Shown: positions 51,332 to 60,094 of the stretch, piece after piece
How the letters are laid out: the number at the start of each line of letters is the position of its first letter
Numbering within the stretch: position 1 is the stretch's first letter
Assembly: GCF_916618955.1 (NCBI RefSeq)
Contig: NZ_OU745390.1
Coordinates: 1,550,001-1,614,000, forward strand
Length of the DNA stretch: 64,000 nt
Origin: Pseudomonas sp. Marseille-Q3773
GTDB taxonomy: Bacteria; Pseudomonadota; Gammaproteobacteria; Pseudomonadales; Pseudomonadaceae
Direction of reading: 5' to 3'
The notes under the pieces: generated by a model
Seen by the model: only the letters and a program-made list of their open reading frames with translations
Database searches by the model: none
What the model was told of the DNA's origin: nothing
Made by a program: the position numbers and the translations under genes

Positions 51332-52843
51332 TCATGCCCCGTTCCAGTCTGGCAGAAACCTTTTCACATCCACGTCCTGGAACGGCGCGCGGATAAATTT
51401 GTCACGCAGCCCCCAAGGGACGGTGCAGTCGAAGATTACCTTGGTGGAGATGCCGTGGTCGAAATTCGTCCAGAGAAATGCCGGGTCCGCGGAGGGGTCC
51501 AGCGGATGGCACCGTACACCAGGAATGGGAACTACCGAGCGTTCCGCCTGAAATCGTGTCGTCATCGCCCAAAGCACATCGTCAGTGTCAAAGATATCAA
51601 CATCGTCGTCCACGAGGATAATGTGCTTCATCTCCGGGAACGCGCCGAACGCAACGATGGCGGCTTGCCGCTCGCGACCCTGGTCATTGTGGTCGCGCTT
51701 GTGAACTTGCAGGATGCCAAGATATTTCCCGCCGCCCGCCGGATGCGAATACACGTTCTTGACGAACCCTGGCAGTGCATTTTCGAGCGCCTGCACCAGC
51801 GATCCTTCGGTCGGGATGCCTGCAAGGCTCACGTGTTCTTCCCCCGGGCCGACCAGTGTTTGCAAGATCGGATTTGTACGGGTCGTGACCGCCTTGACCT
51901 TCAAGATCGGCAGCGAAGGGTTAGCCGTGCCGTCGTAACCGGGAAACTCGGGCATCGCAAACCCGGTCTTTGTGTGCTGGTCTTCGGCCACGCGGCGCTT
52001 GGGCAGCAATTCACCTTCGATAACGATCTCGGCCGTTGCCATGGCATACTCTTCCACCGTCTTCGCCTTCACCAGCTCTACGGGCGAGCCGATCAGACCG
52101 CCTGCGAACTCCAGCTCATCGAAGCCGTAAGGCGTGGAAGGAGGCTCGAAGGAAATCGCCATGTACTCCACCGGCGAAATGCCCATCGAGACAGTGACCG
52201 GCATCGGCTTGTCCAAGGCTTCGTATTTCTCGTACATCATGCCGATATGCCGGCCGGTCTGCATGAAGACCGAGATCTCATCGCGATCCTGCACGCACAG
52301 CCGATGGATCGTGACATCGTGCTGGCCTGTTTCCGGATCGGTGGCACGTAATACTGCCATACAGAAGTACGGGCCCGCATCTTCAGGCGTATTCGTGGGC
52401 GCTGGCAGCAGCTTGCGTATGTCGAAGTCCGGGTCGCTCGCCAGATGGACCTGCTCCTGGCACGGCGCCGAGTCGACGATCACCGGCTCCTTCGCGTGAT
52501 GCATGGCGTCGAGCATGTGACGGCCGAGATGTTTCTCGTCAGCTCCCATGAAAGCTGCCAGGCGCTTGCGGGAGGCGAGCACGCCGACTATGACTGGAAT
52601 GTCGTACCCCTTCACCTTCTCGAACAGCATGGCCGGCCCCACCTGCGTCGGCCGCTGCACGGTGCCGCCCGCCCCAACCTTGCGATATACGCCAGCCAGC
52701 TCTGCCTTCGGATCCACCTCCACACTCGTCGAGACGAATTGCCCGTCCATCTTCCTGAGCAATTCGATACCTTCTCGCAGATCCTTCACGGTCGCCTTCG
52801 GGGCTGCGACCTCCTGGTTCTTGTATGTGGCAGCGGTCATCAT
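51332..52843 (-). CDS. UbiD-family (prenylated-FMN) decarboxylase
   Basis: A 503-residue protein of the UbiD family, the length expected for aromatic or heteroaromatic acid decarboxylases. Core segments are ASRKRLAAFMGADEKHLG, DVTIHRLCVQDRDEISVF, EFAGGLIGSPVELVKA and TAEIVIEGELLPKRRVAE, the last being the conserved loop with acidic residues near the cofactor. UbiD enzymes need prenylated FMN from a UbiX partner; no ubiX lies in this window. It follows the SRPBCC gene on the same strand by 77 bp. Reversible (de)carboxylation of a benzoate- or cinnamate-like acid is expected; the substrate is unknown. Confidence 0.88.
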   Translation of the reverse strand: MMTAATYKNQEVAAPKATVKDLREGIELLRKMDGQFVSTSVEVDPKAELAGVYRKVGAGGTVQRPTQVGPAMLFEKVKGYDIPVIVGVLASRKRLAAFMGADEKHLGRHMLDAMHHAKEPVIVDSAPCQEQVHLASDPDFDIRKLLPAPTNTPEDAGPYFCMAVLRATDPETGQHDVTIHRLCVQDRDEISVFMQTGRHIGMMYEKYEALDKPMPVTVSMGISPVEYMAISFEPPSTPYGFDELEFAGGLIGSPVELVKAKTVEEYAMATAEIVIEGELLPKRRVAEDQHTKTGFAMPEFPGYDGTANPSLPILKVKAVTTRTNPILQTLVGPGEEHVSLAGIPTEGSLVQALENALPGFVKNVYSHPAGGGKYLGILQVHKRDHNDQGRERQAAIVAFGAFPEMKHIILVDDDVDIFDTDDVLWAMTTRFQAERSVVPIPGVRCHPLDPSADPAFLWTNFDHGISTKVIFDCTVPWGLRDKFIRAPFQDVDVKRFLPDWNGA

Positions 52844-52920
52844 TCACCTACCTTTTGTTTGGAGACAGTGGCAACGACGAACGCTGCGAGATGGGATCGG
52901 TCACTGGCATGCGATGGCTC

Positions 52921-53322
52921 TCACGTCTTCTCCACATGGGATTTGAGGCGATGCAGCGCTTCGCCCCAGTGGGTGTTGCAAAACGGGAGGTGGTCATCTC
53001 CTTCAAGCCATTCGCCGTGTGTCAGATCAACCTGAGTGCTGCCGTCCTGCAGATCGGAAAGCGTAAAGGTCAGCGTTTTGCCGACCGAGCTGCCCGGACC
53101 CTCCACCTCAGTCTGGATGATAGCGGCGTCCGGTTCCAACCTGTCGGTCCGCCAACTGAAGCGCTGGCCCGGCTTCGGCGTTAACGTCATCACCTGACCA
53201 GCCAAAATGGCACCTTCAACGGTACCGAGGTGCCACCCCCGCATGGCCTCCAAATCGGTCAAGGCTTGGTAGACCGCGCCCCTTGGAGCAGAAATTTTGA
53301 CCGCATGCTTCAGGGTAACCAT
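52921..53322 (-). CDS. SRPBCC-family (AHSA1-like) small-ligand-binding protein
   Basis: A 133-residue protein. The start at 53322 (MVTLKHAVKISAPRGAVYQALTD) has AAGGAG eight bases upstream; the longer frame has no protein pattern. The START/SRPBCC fold is suggested by ISAPRGAVYQALTDLEAMRGW, RFSWRTDRLEPDAAIIQTEVEG and the C-terminal helix WGEALHRLKSHV. Such proteins bind hydrophobic or aromatic ligands or act as cofactors of catabolic pathways. Its coupling with a UbiD decarboxylase suggests it presents an aromatic substrate or product to it; not proven. Confidence 0.75.
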   Translation of the reverse strand: MVTLKHAVKISAPRGAVYQALTDLEAMRGWHLGTVEGAILAGQVMTLTPKPGQRFSWRTDRLEPDAAIIQTEVEGPGSSVGKTLTFTLSDLQDGSTQVDLTHGEWLEGDDHLPFCNTHWGEALHRLKSHVEKT

Positions 53323-53701
53323 GTGTCGCTCCTTCTGTTGAACAGGCCCACATAGCGGGTGAGCACAGCCTGTCAGCATAGAAAATCCTAGTGCATTCGC
53401 AATGTTCAAGTGTGTGACTTCGAACCTTGCGCCCTGGGCCCTGACGCTGGCCAATGTAGCCACAAACTGGCAAAACAAGAGAACCATCTCTGCGGATCCG
53501 ATCAACGGGAGTCCGTTATCGCTGGCCTTGGGCCTGAGTCACCGAGCCGGCCGAGAAACATCGGCAAGCCGGGCGGCCGGGCGGTGCGGATAGCTTTTCT
53601 GCATAAGCAAAATGAATGTCTCTTTAAGCAAATTGCGTTTCCGGGCACCGCCTTTGGAGGCAAAAAATGGGATTCCAATAAATAAAAGAAAGGGATCCCT
53701 C
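53323..53701. other. Divergent intergenic region, no gene supported
   Basis: 379 bp between the SRPBCC gene (leftward) and an MFS gene (rightward). Short frames cross it on both strands but none has a ribosome-binding site with a recognisable protein family. It should carry promoters for both neighbours and may contain a degenerate remnant; I see no clear operator. Confidence 0.5.
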
Positions 53702-54994
53702 ATGAAACTTGGGTGGTACTCGCAACTGTCTTCAACGGAAAAGCGTACCTACTGGGCATGTCTGGCAGGGTACACGCTTGACTCGATGGACTCGACGATC
53801 TATTCGCTGGTGATGCCGGTTTTGCTCACAGTCCTTGCACTGAGCAAAGCAGACGCTGGCGTGCTCGGTTCAGTCGCTTTGATCGGCAGCGCCGTCGGGG
53901 GATGGGGGGCAGGTTTGCTGGCGGACCGTTACGGCCGGATCAAGATCATGCAGCTTACTGTCTGCTGGGTCGCGGCGTTTACCCTGGCAGCCGCGTTCTG
54001 CACGGATTTCTGGGAATTCTTCATCGTTCGGTTCCTGCAAGGCATCGGCTACGGGGGGGAGGCCGTGGTCGGTGCAGTCTTGATAAGTGAAGTCATCAAG
54101 CCGGCACTGCGAGGACGCGTAGCCGCCTCCATTCAAAGTGGATATGCGCTCGGCTATGGGCTCTCCCTTTGTGCAATGCCCGTTGTCTTCTGGCTTCTCC
54201 CGGAGGACATCGCATGGCGCTGGTTCTTCGCTATCGGGATCCTGCCGGCCGTGTTGGTCTGGTTCATCCGGCGCATCGTGCCCGAGTCCGAAACGTTCTC
54301 CAAGTCGCAGGCCAAGGTGCGGGACAAAGCCGAGTTTCTGAAGATCTTCGTATCTCGCCAGCGGCGCATCACCATCACTTCAACGCTTCTGGCCACCGGG
54401 ATTTTTGGTGGCGCCTACATCATGATCACCTGGCTACCTACCTACCTAAGACTGGTACTGGGTCTACCGATTACCTCGATGTCTGGCTACCTTGCGCTTA
54501 ATATCCTGGGCTCCCTGATCGGACCGTTCATATACGGGCTTGTCAGTGATCGCTACGGAAGGGGGCGCACGTTCATGATGTTCCTGTGCTGCCAAGCTGT
54601 AGTGGTTGCATGCTATCTGTTCATGCCCATTGGCTTGGGATTGACGTTGGTACTGGGCTTGTTCCTTGGAGCGTTTCAAGGGGGGCTGGCATCTGGTTTG
54701 ACACCGACATTCGCCGAGCTTTATCCCACATCGATCCGAGCGAGTGGAGCGGGGTTCTGCACCAGTTTTGGACGAGGTTTTGGTGCGATCATGCCGGCTG
54801 CCGTGGGCATTGCCTCAGGTTACGTACCCCTGGGCTATGCGATGGGAGGCTTCGCGATACTTTCGTATCTGCTGGGTTTCTGTGCAGCATGTGTGCTTCC
54901 GGATGCAACGGGCGTTGACATGAATGAGGTGTCAGGCGCTACGAATGTGTCGGCCGGCGCTGAAGATAACCCAGGCAGCCTGAAGGCTCGCTAG
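53702..54994 (+). CDS. MFS transporter (aromatic acid/shikimate-type)
   Basis: A 430-residue 12-helix carrier. AAAGGGA before the ATG at 53702 decides the start. The first helix has AGYTLDSMDSTIYSLVMPVLL, and motif A reads GAGLLADRYGRIKIM, both seen in the aromatic-acid:H+ symporter group; GGFAILSYL and FAELYPTSIRASGAGFC follow. It diverges from the SRPBCC-UbiD unit, which would fit a transporter for the aromatic acid acted on by the decarboxylase. Direction (import more likely) is inference. Confidence 0.88.
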   Translation: MKLGWYSQLSSTEKRTYWACLAGYTLDSMDSTIYSLVMPVLLTVLALSKADAGVLGSVALIGSAVGGWGAGLLADRYGRIKIMQLTVCWVAAFTLAAAFCTDFWEFFIVRFLQGIGYGGEAVVGAVLISEVIKPALRGRVAASIQSGYALGYGLSLCAMPVVFWLLPEDIAWRWFFAIGILPAVLVWFIRRIVPESETFSKSQAKVRDKAEFLKIFVSRQRRITITSTLLATGIFGGAYIMITWLPTYLRLVLGLPITSMSGYLALNILGSLIGPFIYGLVSDRYGRGRTFMMFLCCQAVVVACYLFMPIGLGLTLVLGLFLGAFQGGLASGLTPTFAELYPTSIRASGAGFCTSFGRGFGAIMPAAVGIASGYVPLGYAMGGFAILSYLLGFCAACVLPDATGVDMNEVSGATNVSAGAEDNPGSLKAR

Positions 54995-55161
54995 TACCCA
55001 TCTTGTCAGCAGGGGCCTGGTGGAGAAAGATTTTGTTCCCGCCGATGGAGCGTGGCCTGCCCTGGCGGGCAGGCAATTTGAGCGAAATGGCCGCAGCGTT
55101 TCAGCAGTGTCTAATTTCAGCCAACGAGCTTTAGCCTTGAGCCGGAGCTACTGAGCCGGAC

Positions 55162-56067
55162 TCACACGAAATTCTGCAAAAAATCCAGGAAACTCTGGCT
55201 GGTGGCGCTGCGCATTTCCCGTGGGTGAGCTACTACATGAAACTGCCGGCTCGCCCAGGCATCCTTCAGAGGAATCCTGACAAGTGCAGGCCCCTCTGGC
55301 GACTCGCAGACGGCTCGATCAGGAATGACAGCAATGCCTAAGCCACCCTGGATCATCCTGCACACAGCATCGAAGCTCTGCAGATGCACCCCATAATTGA
55401 TCATCGACTGCGCAGCCCGCGCTGCTTTATCCAGGGTCTGGTAGAGCGGGCTGTCTCGATGCAGCGCTATATGCCGGTAGGTGAGGCTTTCAGCGAAATC
55501 AATGTTGTCACGCTCAGCGAGCTCATGATCCTCTCGCACAACCAATGCCAGCCGATCCACGTGGTAGTTCTGGATGGTCAGCCCAACGTGGACTGCAGCC
55601 TCCAAATCCGCGCCGATGCCGAGATCGCACTGATTGCCAAGCACGCTCTCTATAACCTGCACGCTCGTACGTTCTTCGAGCTCGACATCGACGTAGGGGT
55701 GAGCAGACAGGAAGCTGTTCAGATCGTCGGGCAAGAACTGGATGATGCTTGAGCGATTGGCGTGAATCCTCACATGCCCCCTTTCACCGCTGGTGAAACG
55801 CGAAAGATCGGCGCTCAACTTGAGCATCTCCCCCAGCAGTCGCTGGGCGTGCTCCAACAGGCATTTACCGGCAGGCGTAGGCTGAACTCCTTTATTGAAA
55901 CGGTACAACAGGGGTGAACCGACAGCCTCCTCCAGTTCGGCAATGCGCTTGCTGACCGCGGAGGCGCCCATGCATTCACGTTCAGCTGCCCTGGCAAAGC
56001 TGCCCTCCTCGCAGGTGGCGATGAACAGTCTCAGGGTGGTCGGGTCGTAACGCCAAGTGGTGTGCAT
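55162..56067 (-). CDS. LysR-family regulator
   Basis: A 301-residue regulator. HTH at about residues 10-70: LRLFIATCEEGSFARAAERECMGASAVSKRIAELEEAVG. The effector domain has GERGHVRIHANRSSIIQFLPDDL and IQGGLGIAVIPDRA. It is divergent from the fused aconitase-type gene across 95 bp, which contains two direct repeats suitable for LysR binding. It should control the rightward (de)hydratase-aldolase-MFS operon with an intermediate of that pathway as inducer. Confidence 0.88.
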   Translation of the reverse strand: MHTTWRYDPTTLRLFIATCEEGSFARAAERECMGASAVSKRIAELEEAVGSPLLYRFNKGVQPTPAGKCLLEHAQRLLGEMLKLSADLSRFTSGERGHVRIHANRSSIIQFLPDDLNSFLSAHPYVDVELEERTSVQVIESVLGNQCDLGIGADLEAAVHVGLTIQNYHVDRLALVVREDHELAERDNIDFAESLTYRHIALHRDSPLYQTLDKAARAAQSMINYGVHLQSFDAVCRMIQGGLGIAVIPDRAVCESPEGPALVRIPLKDAWASRQFHVVAHPREMRSATSQSFLDFLQNFV

Positions 56068-56082
56068 AGGTAACCGGAATTT

Positions 56083-56115
56083 TTATCGTGGCAGCCAAGA
56101 AGAATTATCGCGGCA
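56083..56115. promoter_or_regulatory. Direct repeats TTATCGYGGCA 22 bp apart
   Basis: TTATCGTGGCA at 56083-56093 and TTATCGCGGCA at 56105-56115 are nearly identical direct repeats with a period of two helical turns, filling the 95-bp region between the LysR gene and the fused aconitase-type gene. They are a likely binding array for that regulator. Confidence 0.55.
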
Positions 56116-56162
56116 AGCCTATGGCATAGCTTCTTATCATGACCCTCGTTGAGGAGATGATC

Positions 56163-58127
56163 ATGACAAAAAAAATACGCTTTGCTGGCCGGTTCCTTTA
56201 TTTATCCTGCAACAGCGACGCCGTGCAACGCCAAATTGACGGTGAGCAGCTGGACCTGCAGGCTGCACTGCCATTGCGCGATAACATTTCCACTGATGAA
56301 ATTACACCTGTCGTCATCATGATGACGTATGACGAGCGCCTGGGCACTTACCCTTACGTTGGCTTCAAGACCGAGGGAAAACTTCCAATCGGCAATGACG
56401 CGGTGAAGAACGGTGGCTTCGAGATCACTGTCGCTGGTAAGCGATACGGCAAAGGCTCTTCCCGAGAGTCCAGCCCACTGGCTGAAAAATCCGCTGGGAT
56501 TCGTCTGATCATCGCGGAAAGCTTTGAGCGCATCTACCGGCAGAATTGCGACAACATCGGCATCTACACCTCGACCGATTTCTCCCTCATCGATCGCATT
56601 CGTGCGGGAGAAGAGATTGACCTCGAGGAATTCCTGGCCGGTCGAGACGAGGTAACCCAGGAAGTGATTCGCGCAGGTGGGCTGCTGCCTTACAGCAAGC
56701 AGCACTTGCCTCGCAATCCCGAAAAGGTTTTCGAACCGCTCGCTGCCAACCGTCGCCCGATGACCCTCGTAGAGAAGATCATTGAGCGTCGACGCGTCGC
56801 CCCTCAAGGGGCGCTGGCGCGTGGTGATGGTGTGTTCCTGTCCGCCGATTGGCGTTTCAGCCATGACTATTTCACGGGCATGTGTGCGCACCTGATGCAC
56901 GGTGCTTTTGGCCAAACGCTCGAGCTGGTCCGACCAAGCGAGATCATTGCATTCCAGGATCACCTTATTCTGGCCAACCAGAGCTTCCCTCATGTACGCG
57001 ACAACTTGCTGGCAGCTGTAGGCGGACTCGCTTCGGCTCACGATGAGTTTGTTCGCCGCTATCCCGTTCGCGCCCATGGCGCCTTGGCTGGGCAAAGTGG
57101 TTCGGAGGGTATCTGCCATGCGCTCTTGACCGAGCAATATGCCCTGCCCGGCCAGGTCGTGGTGGGTACCGACTCTCACACACCGCACTCAGGTGCACTG
57201 GGTTGCTTGGCCTTCGGTGCCGGCGCCACCGATATCGCCAACAGTTGGGCCACCGGCTTCATTCGTTGCCGCATGCCTGAGGTCATCAAGGTTGAGCTGG
57301 TGGGCAAACTGCGGCCAGGTGTGACAGCGAAGGATATCGTCCTGGAGCTGCTGCGCAGCGAACCCATCCGACAGGGCCAGGCCATTGGCGCAGTATTCGA
57401 ATACTCTGGCGAAGCTGTAGCTGCGCTGTCGATTGATGAGCGCGCGACGTTGACCAATATGGTCGCCGAACTTGGCGGGTTCACCGGCATTGTGATCCCT
57501 GATCAGAAGGCGGTGGACTTTATCCGTGAGCGCCGTGGTATAGAGATCGAACTGGAAGATTGGCTGTTCAGCGATCCCGAGGCTGAATACAAAGAGCAGA
57601 TCTCAATCGATTGCAGTGCTCTCACTCCGCTTGTGGCAGCACCCGGTGATCCAGGAAATGGCATGGCGATCAGCGATCTAGACGGCGAGGTTTCCATAGA
57701 CATCGCCTACGGTGGTTCCTGTACCGCAGGCAAGCGAGAAGATTTCGATTACTACCATGAGGTGCTTGCCTGGGGTATTGAACGCGGCCTGCGCATCCCT
57801 GAACACACCAAGCTCTACCTGCAGTTCGGTACCCTTGCCGTGCGGGATTACTGCAAGCAGCGAGGATATCTCGAGACCTTCGAGAAAGCAGGGGTTGAAC
57901 TGATAATGCCGGGTTGCGGTGCTTGCGCAAATTGTGGCCCGGGCTCATCGACACGGGCTGATCAGGTCACGGTGAGTGCTATCAACCGCAACTTCCCTGG
58001 CCGCTCAGGCCCAGGCCAGGTTTGGCTAGCCAGCCCTTACACCGTCGTGGCAAGCGCCCTGCTCGGCAAGCTCTCAAGCTTCGAGACGCTGCAAGAGGTC
58101 GTAGCCGCTGAAGTGGCTACCGCATGA
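56163..58127 (+). CDS. Fused aconitase-superfamily (de)hydratase, small domain before large domain
   Basis: A 654-residue protein. GAGGAG at 56151-56156 fits the ATG at 56163. Residues about 1-200 form the LeuD-like swivel domain (NISTDEITP, YGKGSSRESSPLAEK with the catalytic Ser and Arg). The rest is LeuC-like: GTDSHTPHSGALG, GGSCTAG with Cys520, and GCGACANCGPG with Cys585, Cys588 and Cys591 for a [4Fe-4S] cluster. Normally LeuC and LeuD are separate chains; the order here, small first, is as in AcnB but without its N-terminal HEAT domain. It should hydrate or dehydrate a hydroxy-acid. It overlaps the aldolase gene by four bases. Confidence 0.9.
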   Translation: MTKKIRFAGRFLYLSCNSDAVQRQIDGEQLDLQAALPLRDNISTDEITPVVIMMTYDERLGTYPYVGFKTEGKLPIGNDAVKNGGFEITVAGKRYGKGSSRESSPLAEKSAGIRLIIAESFERIYRQNCDNIGIYTSTDFSLIDRIRAGEEIDLEEFLAGRDEVTQEVIRAGGLLPYSKQHLPRNPEKVFEPLAANRRPMTLVEKIIERRRVAPQGALARGDGVFLSADWRFSHDYFTGMCAHLMHGAFGQTLELVRPSEIIAFQDHLILANQSFPHVRDNLLAAVGGLASAHDEFVRRYPVRAHGALAGQSGSEGICHALLTEQYALPGQVVVGTDSHTPHSGALGCLAFGAGATDIANSWATGFIRCRMPEVIKVELVGKLRPGVTAKDIVLELLRSEPIRQGQAIGAVFEYSGEAVAALSIDERATLTNMVAELGGFTGIVIPDQKAVDFIRERRGIEIELEDWLFSDPEAEYKEQISIDCSALTPLVAAPGDPGNGMAISDLDGEVSIDIAYGGSCTAGKREDFDYYHEVLAWGIERGLRIPEHTKLYLQFGTLAVRDYCKQRGYLETFEKAGVELIMPGCGACANCGPGSSTRADQVTVSAINRNFPGRSGPGQVWLASPYTVVASALLGKLSSFETLQEVVAAEVATA

Positions 58128-58618
58128 TCTCGACTGCCGACCTATGTGACTTGCATGCCGGGCTTGTTGCCTCTGGCGACGTGCAAATCCTGCCAGGCGC
58201 CTGGCGCTGGCTCAGCCAGGCCCGCGCCTTTGGCGGACAGCTCATGACCTTGGAGGCTCGGGGTTGTAATGCCGAACTTCGCGATCTACTCGCGCAAGAA
58301 GGTAATGGGCGAGTCCTGGTGATCGATGCAGGTAGCGATCCACGGGCGCTGCTGGGTGAGAACCTGGCCAACCAGGCGTTGCGTAACGGCTGGGGCGGCG
58401 TATGGGTAAATGGCAAGGTACGCGACTGCACCGCGTTGGCTGCCATCGCCCTGCCGGTGCTTGCTGCCGGCGCTTGGCCACAGCGCTCGGTGAACGAACG
58501 CGGCGGTCAGGTTGGGGCGCCCCTGACGATAGGTGGCACACGCCTCTTTCCCGGAGACTGGATCTATGCCGACGAGGATGGCGTCCTGTTAAGCAAGCGT
58601 GAACTGAAATCAAGCTGA
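58124..58618 (+). CDS. RraA-fold protein, probable HMG/CHA-type aldolase
   Basis: A 164-residue RraA-family protein with the catalytic region GVWVNGKVRDCTAL (Arg-Asp pair), typical of 4-hydroxy-4-methyl-2-oxoglutarate/4-carboxy-4-hydroxy-2-oxoadipate aldolases. It starts inside the stop of the preceding hydratase gene (ATGA), so the two proteins work in sequence. An RNase-E-inhibitor role is less likely in this setting. The hydratase would supply a 4-hydroxy-2-oxo acid which this enzyme splits to pyruvate and a second 2-oxo acid (inference). Confidence 0.85.
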   Translation: MISTADLCDLHAGLVASGDVQILPGAWRWLSQARAFGGQLMTLEARGCNAELRDLLAQEGNGRVLVIDAGSDPRALLGENLANQALRNGWGGVWVNGKVRDCTALAAIALPVLAAGAWPQRSVNERGGQVGAPLTIGGTRLFPGDWIYADEDGVLLSKRELKSS

Positions 58619-58728
58619 TGCTCCTGGTGCTGCCAGCTGTGACCGTGAGTTTGAATGCCTGATTGGCGGCTGGTGATGGCCTCATCAGCCAACTACATCT
58701 CCGACAAATACAACTATGGAGAATACGT

Positions 58729-60045
58729 ATGGCTACCTTGACCCAGGGAGCAACTCACGTTGCTTCGGATGTGCAGGAGCTGTTGCTCTACCGTCGCATT
58801 GCCTGGCGTATCTTGCCGTTGACGATCGTCTGCTTCCTCTTCTCCTATTTTGACCGCATCAATATCAGCTTTGCGAAAACCCAAATGCAGGCGGAACTGG
58901 GCCTGAGTGATGCCGCTTATGGATTCGCCGCGAGCATTTTCTTCTTCGGCTACGTGATGTTCGAGGTGCCAAGCAGCTATGGGTTGAAGAAATACGGGGC
59001 GCCGAGCTGGATCTGCCGGATCATGGTGTCGTGGGGGCTGGCCACCGCTTGCCTGGTGTTTGCCTACAACGAGTACACCCTGTACTTCCTGCGTTTTCTA
59101 ATTGGCGTGATGGAGGCCGGCTTTGGTCCGGCGCTATTGTTCTATCTTGCGTGCTGGTTCCCCAAGAAGAACCTGGCGAGCATGAACGGCATCTGGTTCC
59201 TGTCCATTCCACTTTCCGGTGTGCTGGGTGCCCCCGTTTCCGGTGTCATTCTGGAGTACATGAATGGCTTCCTGGGGCTGGCGGGGTGGCATTGGCTGTT
59301 CGTGCTTTCTGGCCTGCCCTGTGCTGTCCTGGGCGTGATTGTGTTGTTCAAGCTTGATCGCGATATCCAGTCGGCAAAATGGCTCACGCAGCCCGAGAAA
59401 GACCTGCTCCAGCGCAATCTGGATAACGACAAGAAGGATTCGAAGCCGATCCACGCCTCTTTGCTGAAGGTTATCCTTACTCGAGAAGTGGCCATACTCT
59501 CGGCGATCTACTTCATGGTCAAGCTGACCGGCTATGGGCTGAACTTCTGGATGCCGCACCTGATCGGCTCATCCGGGGTCAAGAACCAGATGGCGGTCGG
59601 TTTCCTCACCGCCTTGCCGTACCTGGTCGCGGCGATCGGCATGATCTTCGTTACACGTCGCTCGGACAGCACCGGCGAGCGTAAGCGGTATCTGTGGCAG
59701 TGCATGGCAATAGGCGGTGTCGGATATTTCGCTGCTTGCTATTTCAATGGCAATTACTATTTGCTCACCGCTTTCCTGGTACTCGCCACGGCCGGTGTTT
59801 TCATCGCCATTCCGATCTTCTGGACCATTCCTCAGACAGCCTTCGCCGGGCTGGCCATTGCTGGCGGTATTGCTGCTATCAACACCGTCGGGCAGCTCAG
59901 CGGTATGGTGGCACCGCTGCTGGTCGGCTACATCAACGACCTGACCGGCAATACTTACATGGGCATGTTGGCACTGGCGCCCTTCTGCTTCATCTGTGTT
60001 GCCGTCATCCTTTGGGGCGTTCCGAACGATCGCAAGATCGCTTGA
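58729..60045 (+). CDS. MFS transporter (anion:cation symporter-like), third gene of the hydratase operon
   Basis: A 438-residue carrier, ATG at 58729 with GGAG upstream. It has SYFDRINISFAKTQMQAELGLSD and GVMEAGFGPALLFYLACWFPKKN, the ACS-family pattern for carboxylate and sugar-acid importers. It follows the aldolase gene by 110 bp. Together with the hydratase and aldolase it makes a minimal pathway: import of a hydroxy- or unsaturated polycarboxylic acid, rearrangement and cleavage. Confidence 0.9.
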   Translation: MATLTQGATHVASDVQELLLYRRIAWRILPLTIVCFLFSYFDRINISFAKTQMQAELGLSDAAYGFAASIFFFGYVMFEVPSSYGLKKYGAPSWICRIMVSWGLATACLVFAYNEYTLYFLRFLIGVMEAGFGPALLFYLACWFPKKNLASMNGIWFLSIPLSGVLGAPVSGVILEYMNGFLGLAGWHWLFVLSGLPCAVLGVIVLFKLDRDIQSAKWLTQPEKDLLQRNLDNDKKDSKPIHASLLKVILTREVAILSAIYFMVKLTGYGLNFWMPHLIGSSGVKNQMAVGFLTALPYLVAAIGMIFVTRRSDSTGERKRYLWQCMAIGGVGYFAACYFNGNYYLLTAFLVLATAGVFIAIPIFWTIPQTAFAGLAIAGGIAAINTVGQLSGMVAPLLVGYINDLTGNTYMGMLALAPFCFICVAVILWGVPNDRKIA

Positions 60046-60050
60046 TCCGT

Positions 60051-60070
60051 GGGTGCCCTGAAGGGCACCC
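60051..60070. terminator. Stem-loop between convergent genes
   Basis: GGGTGCCC, loop TGAA, GGGCACCC: perfect 8-bp stem immediately after the MFS stop and before the end of the convergent esterase gene. No U-tract on either side; possibly a shared, weak terminator. Confidence 0.55.
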
Positions 60071-60094
60071 ATCACCTCGTCACACCACGTACGC

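Noticed and set aside
53410..53685. 91-residue frame in the 53323-53701 region
   Set aside because: No domain, no ribosome-binding site, and it overlaps the leader of the MFS gene; it may be chance.
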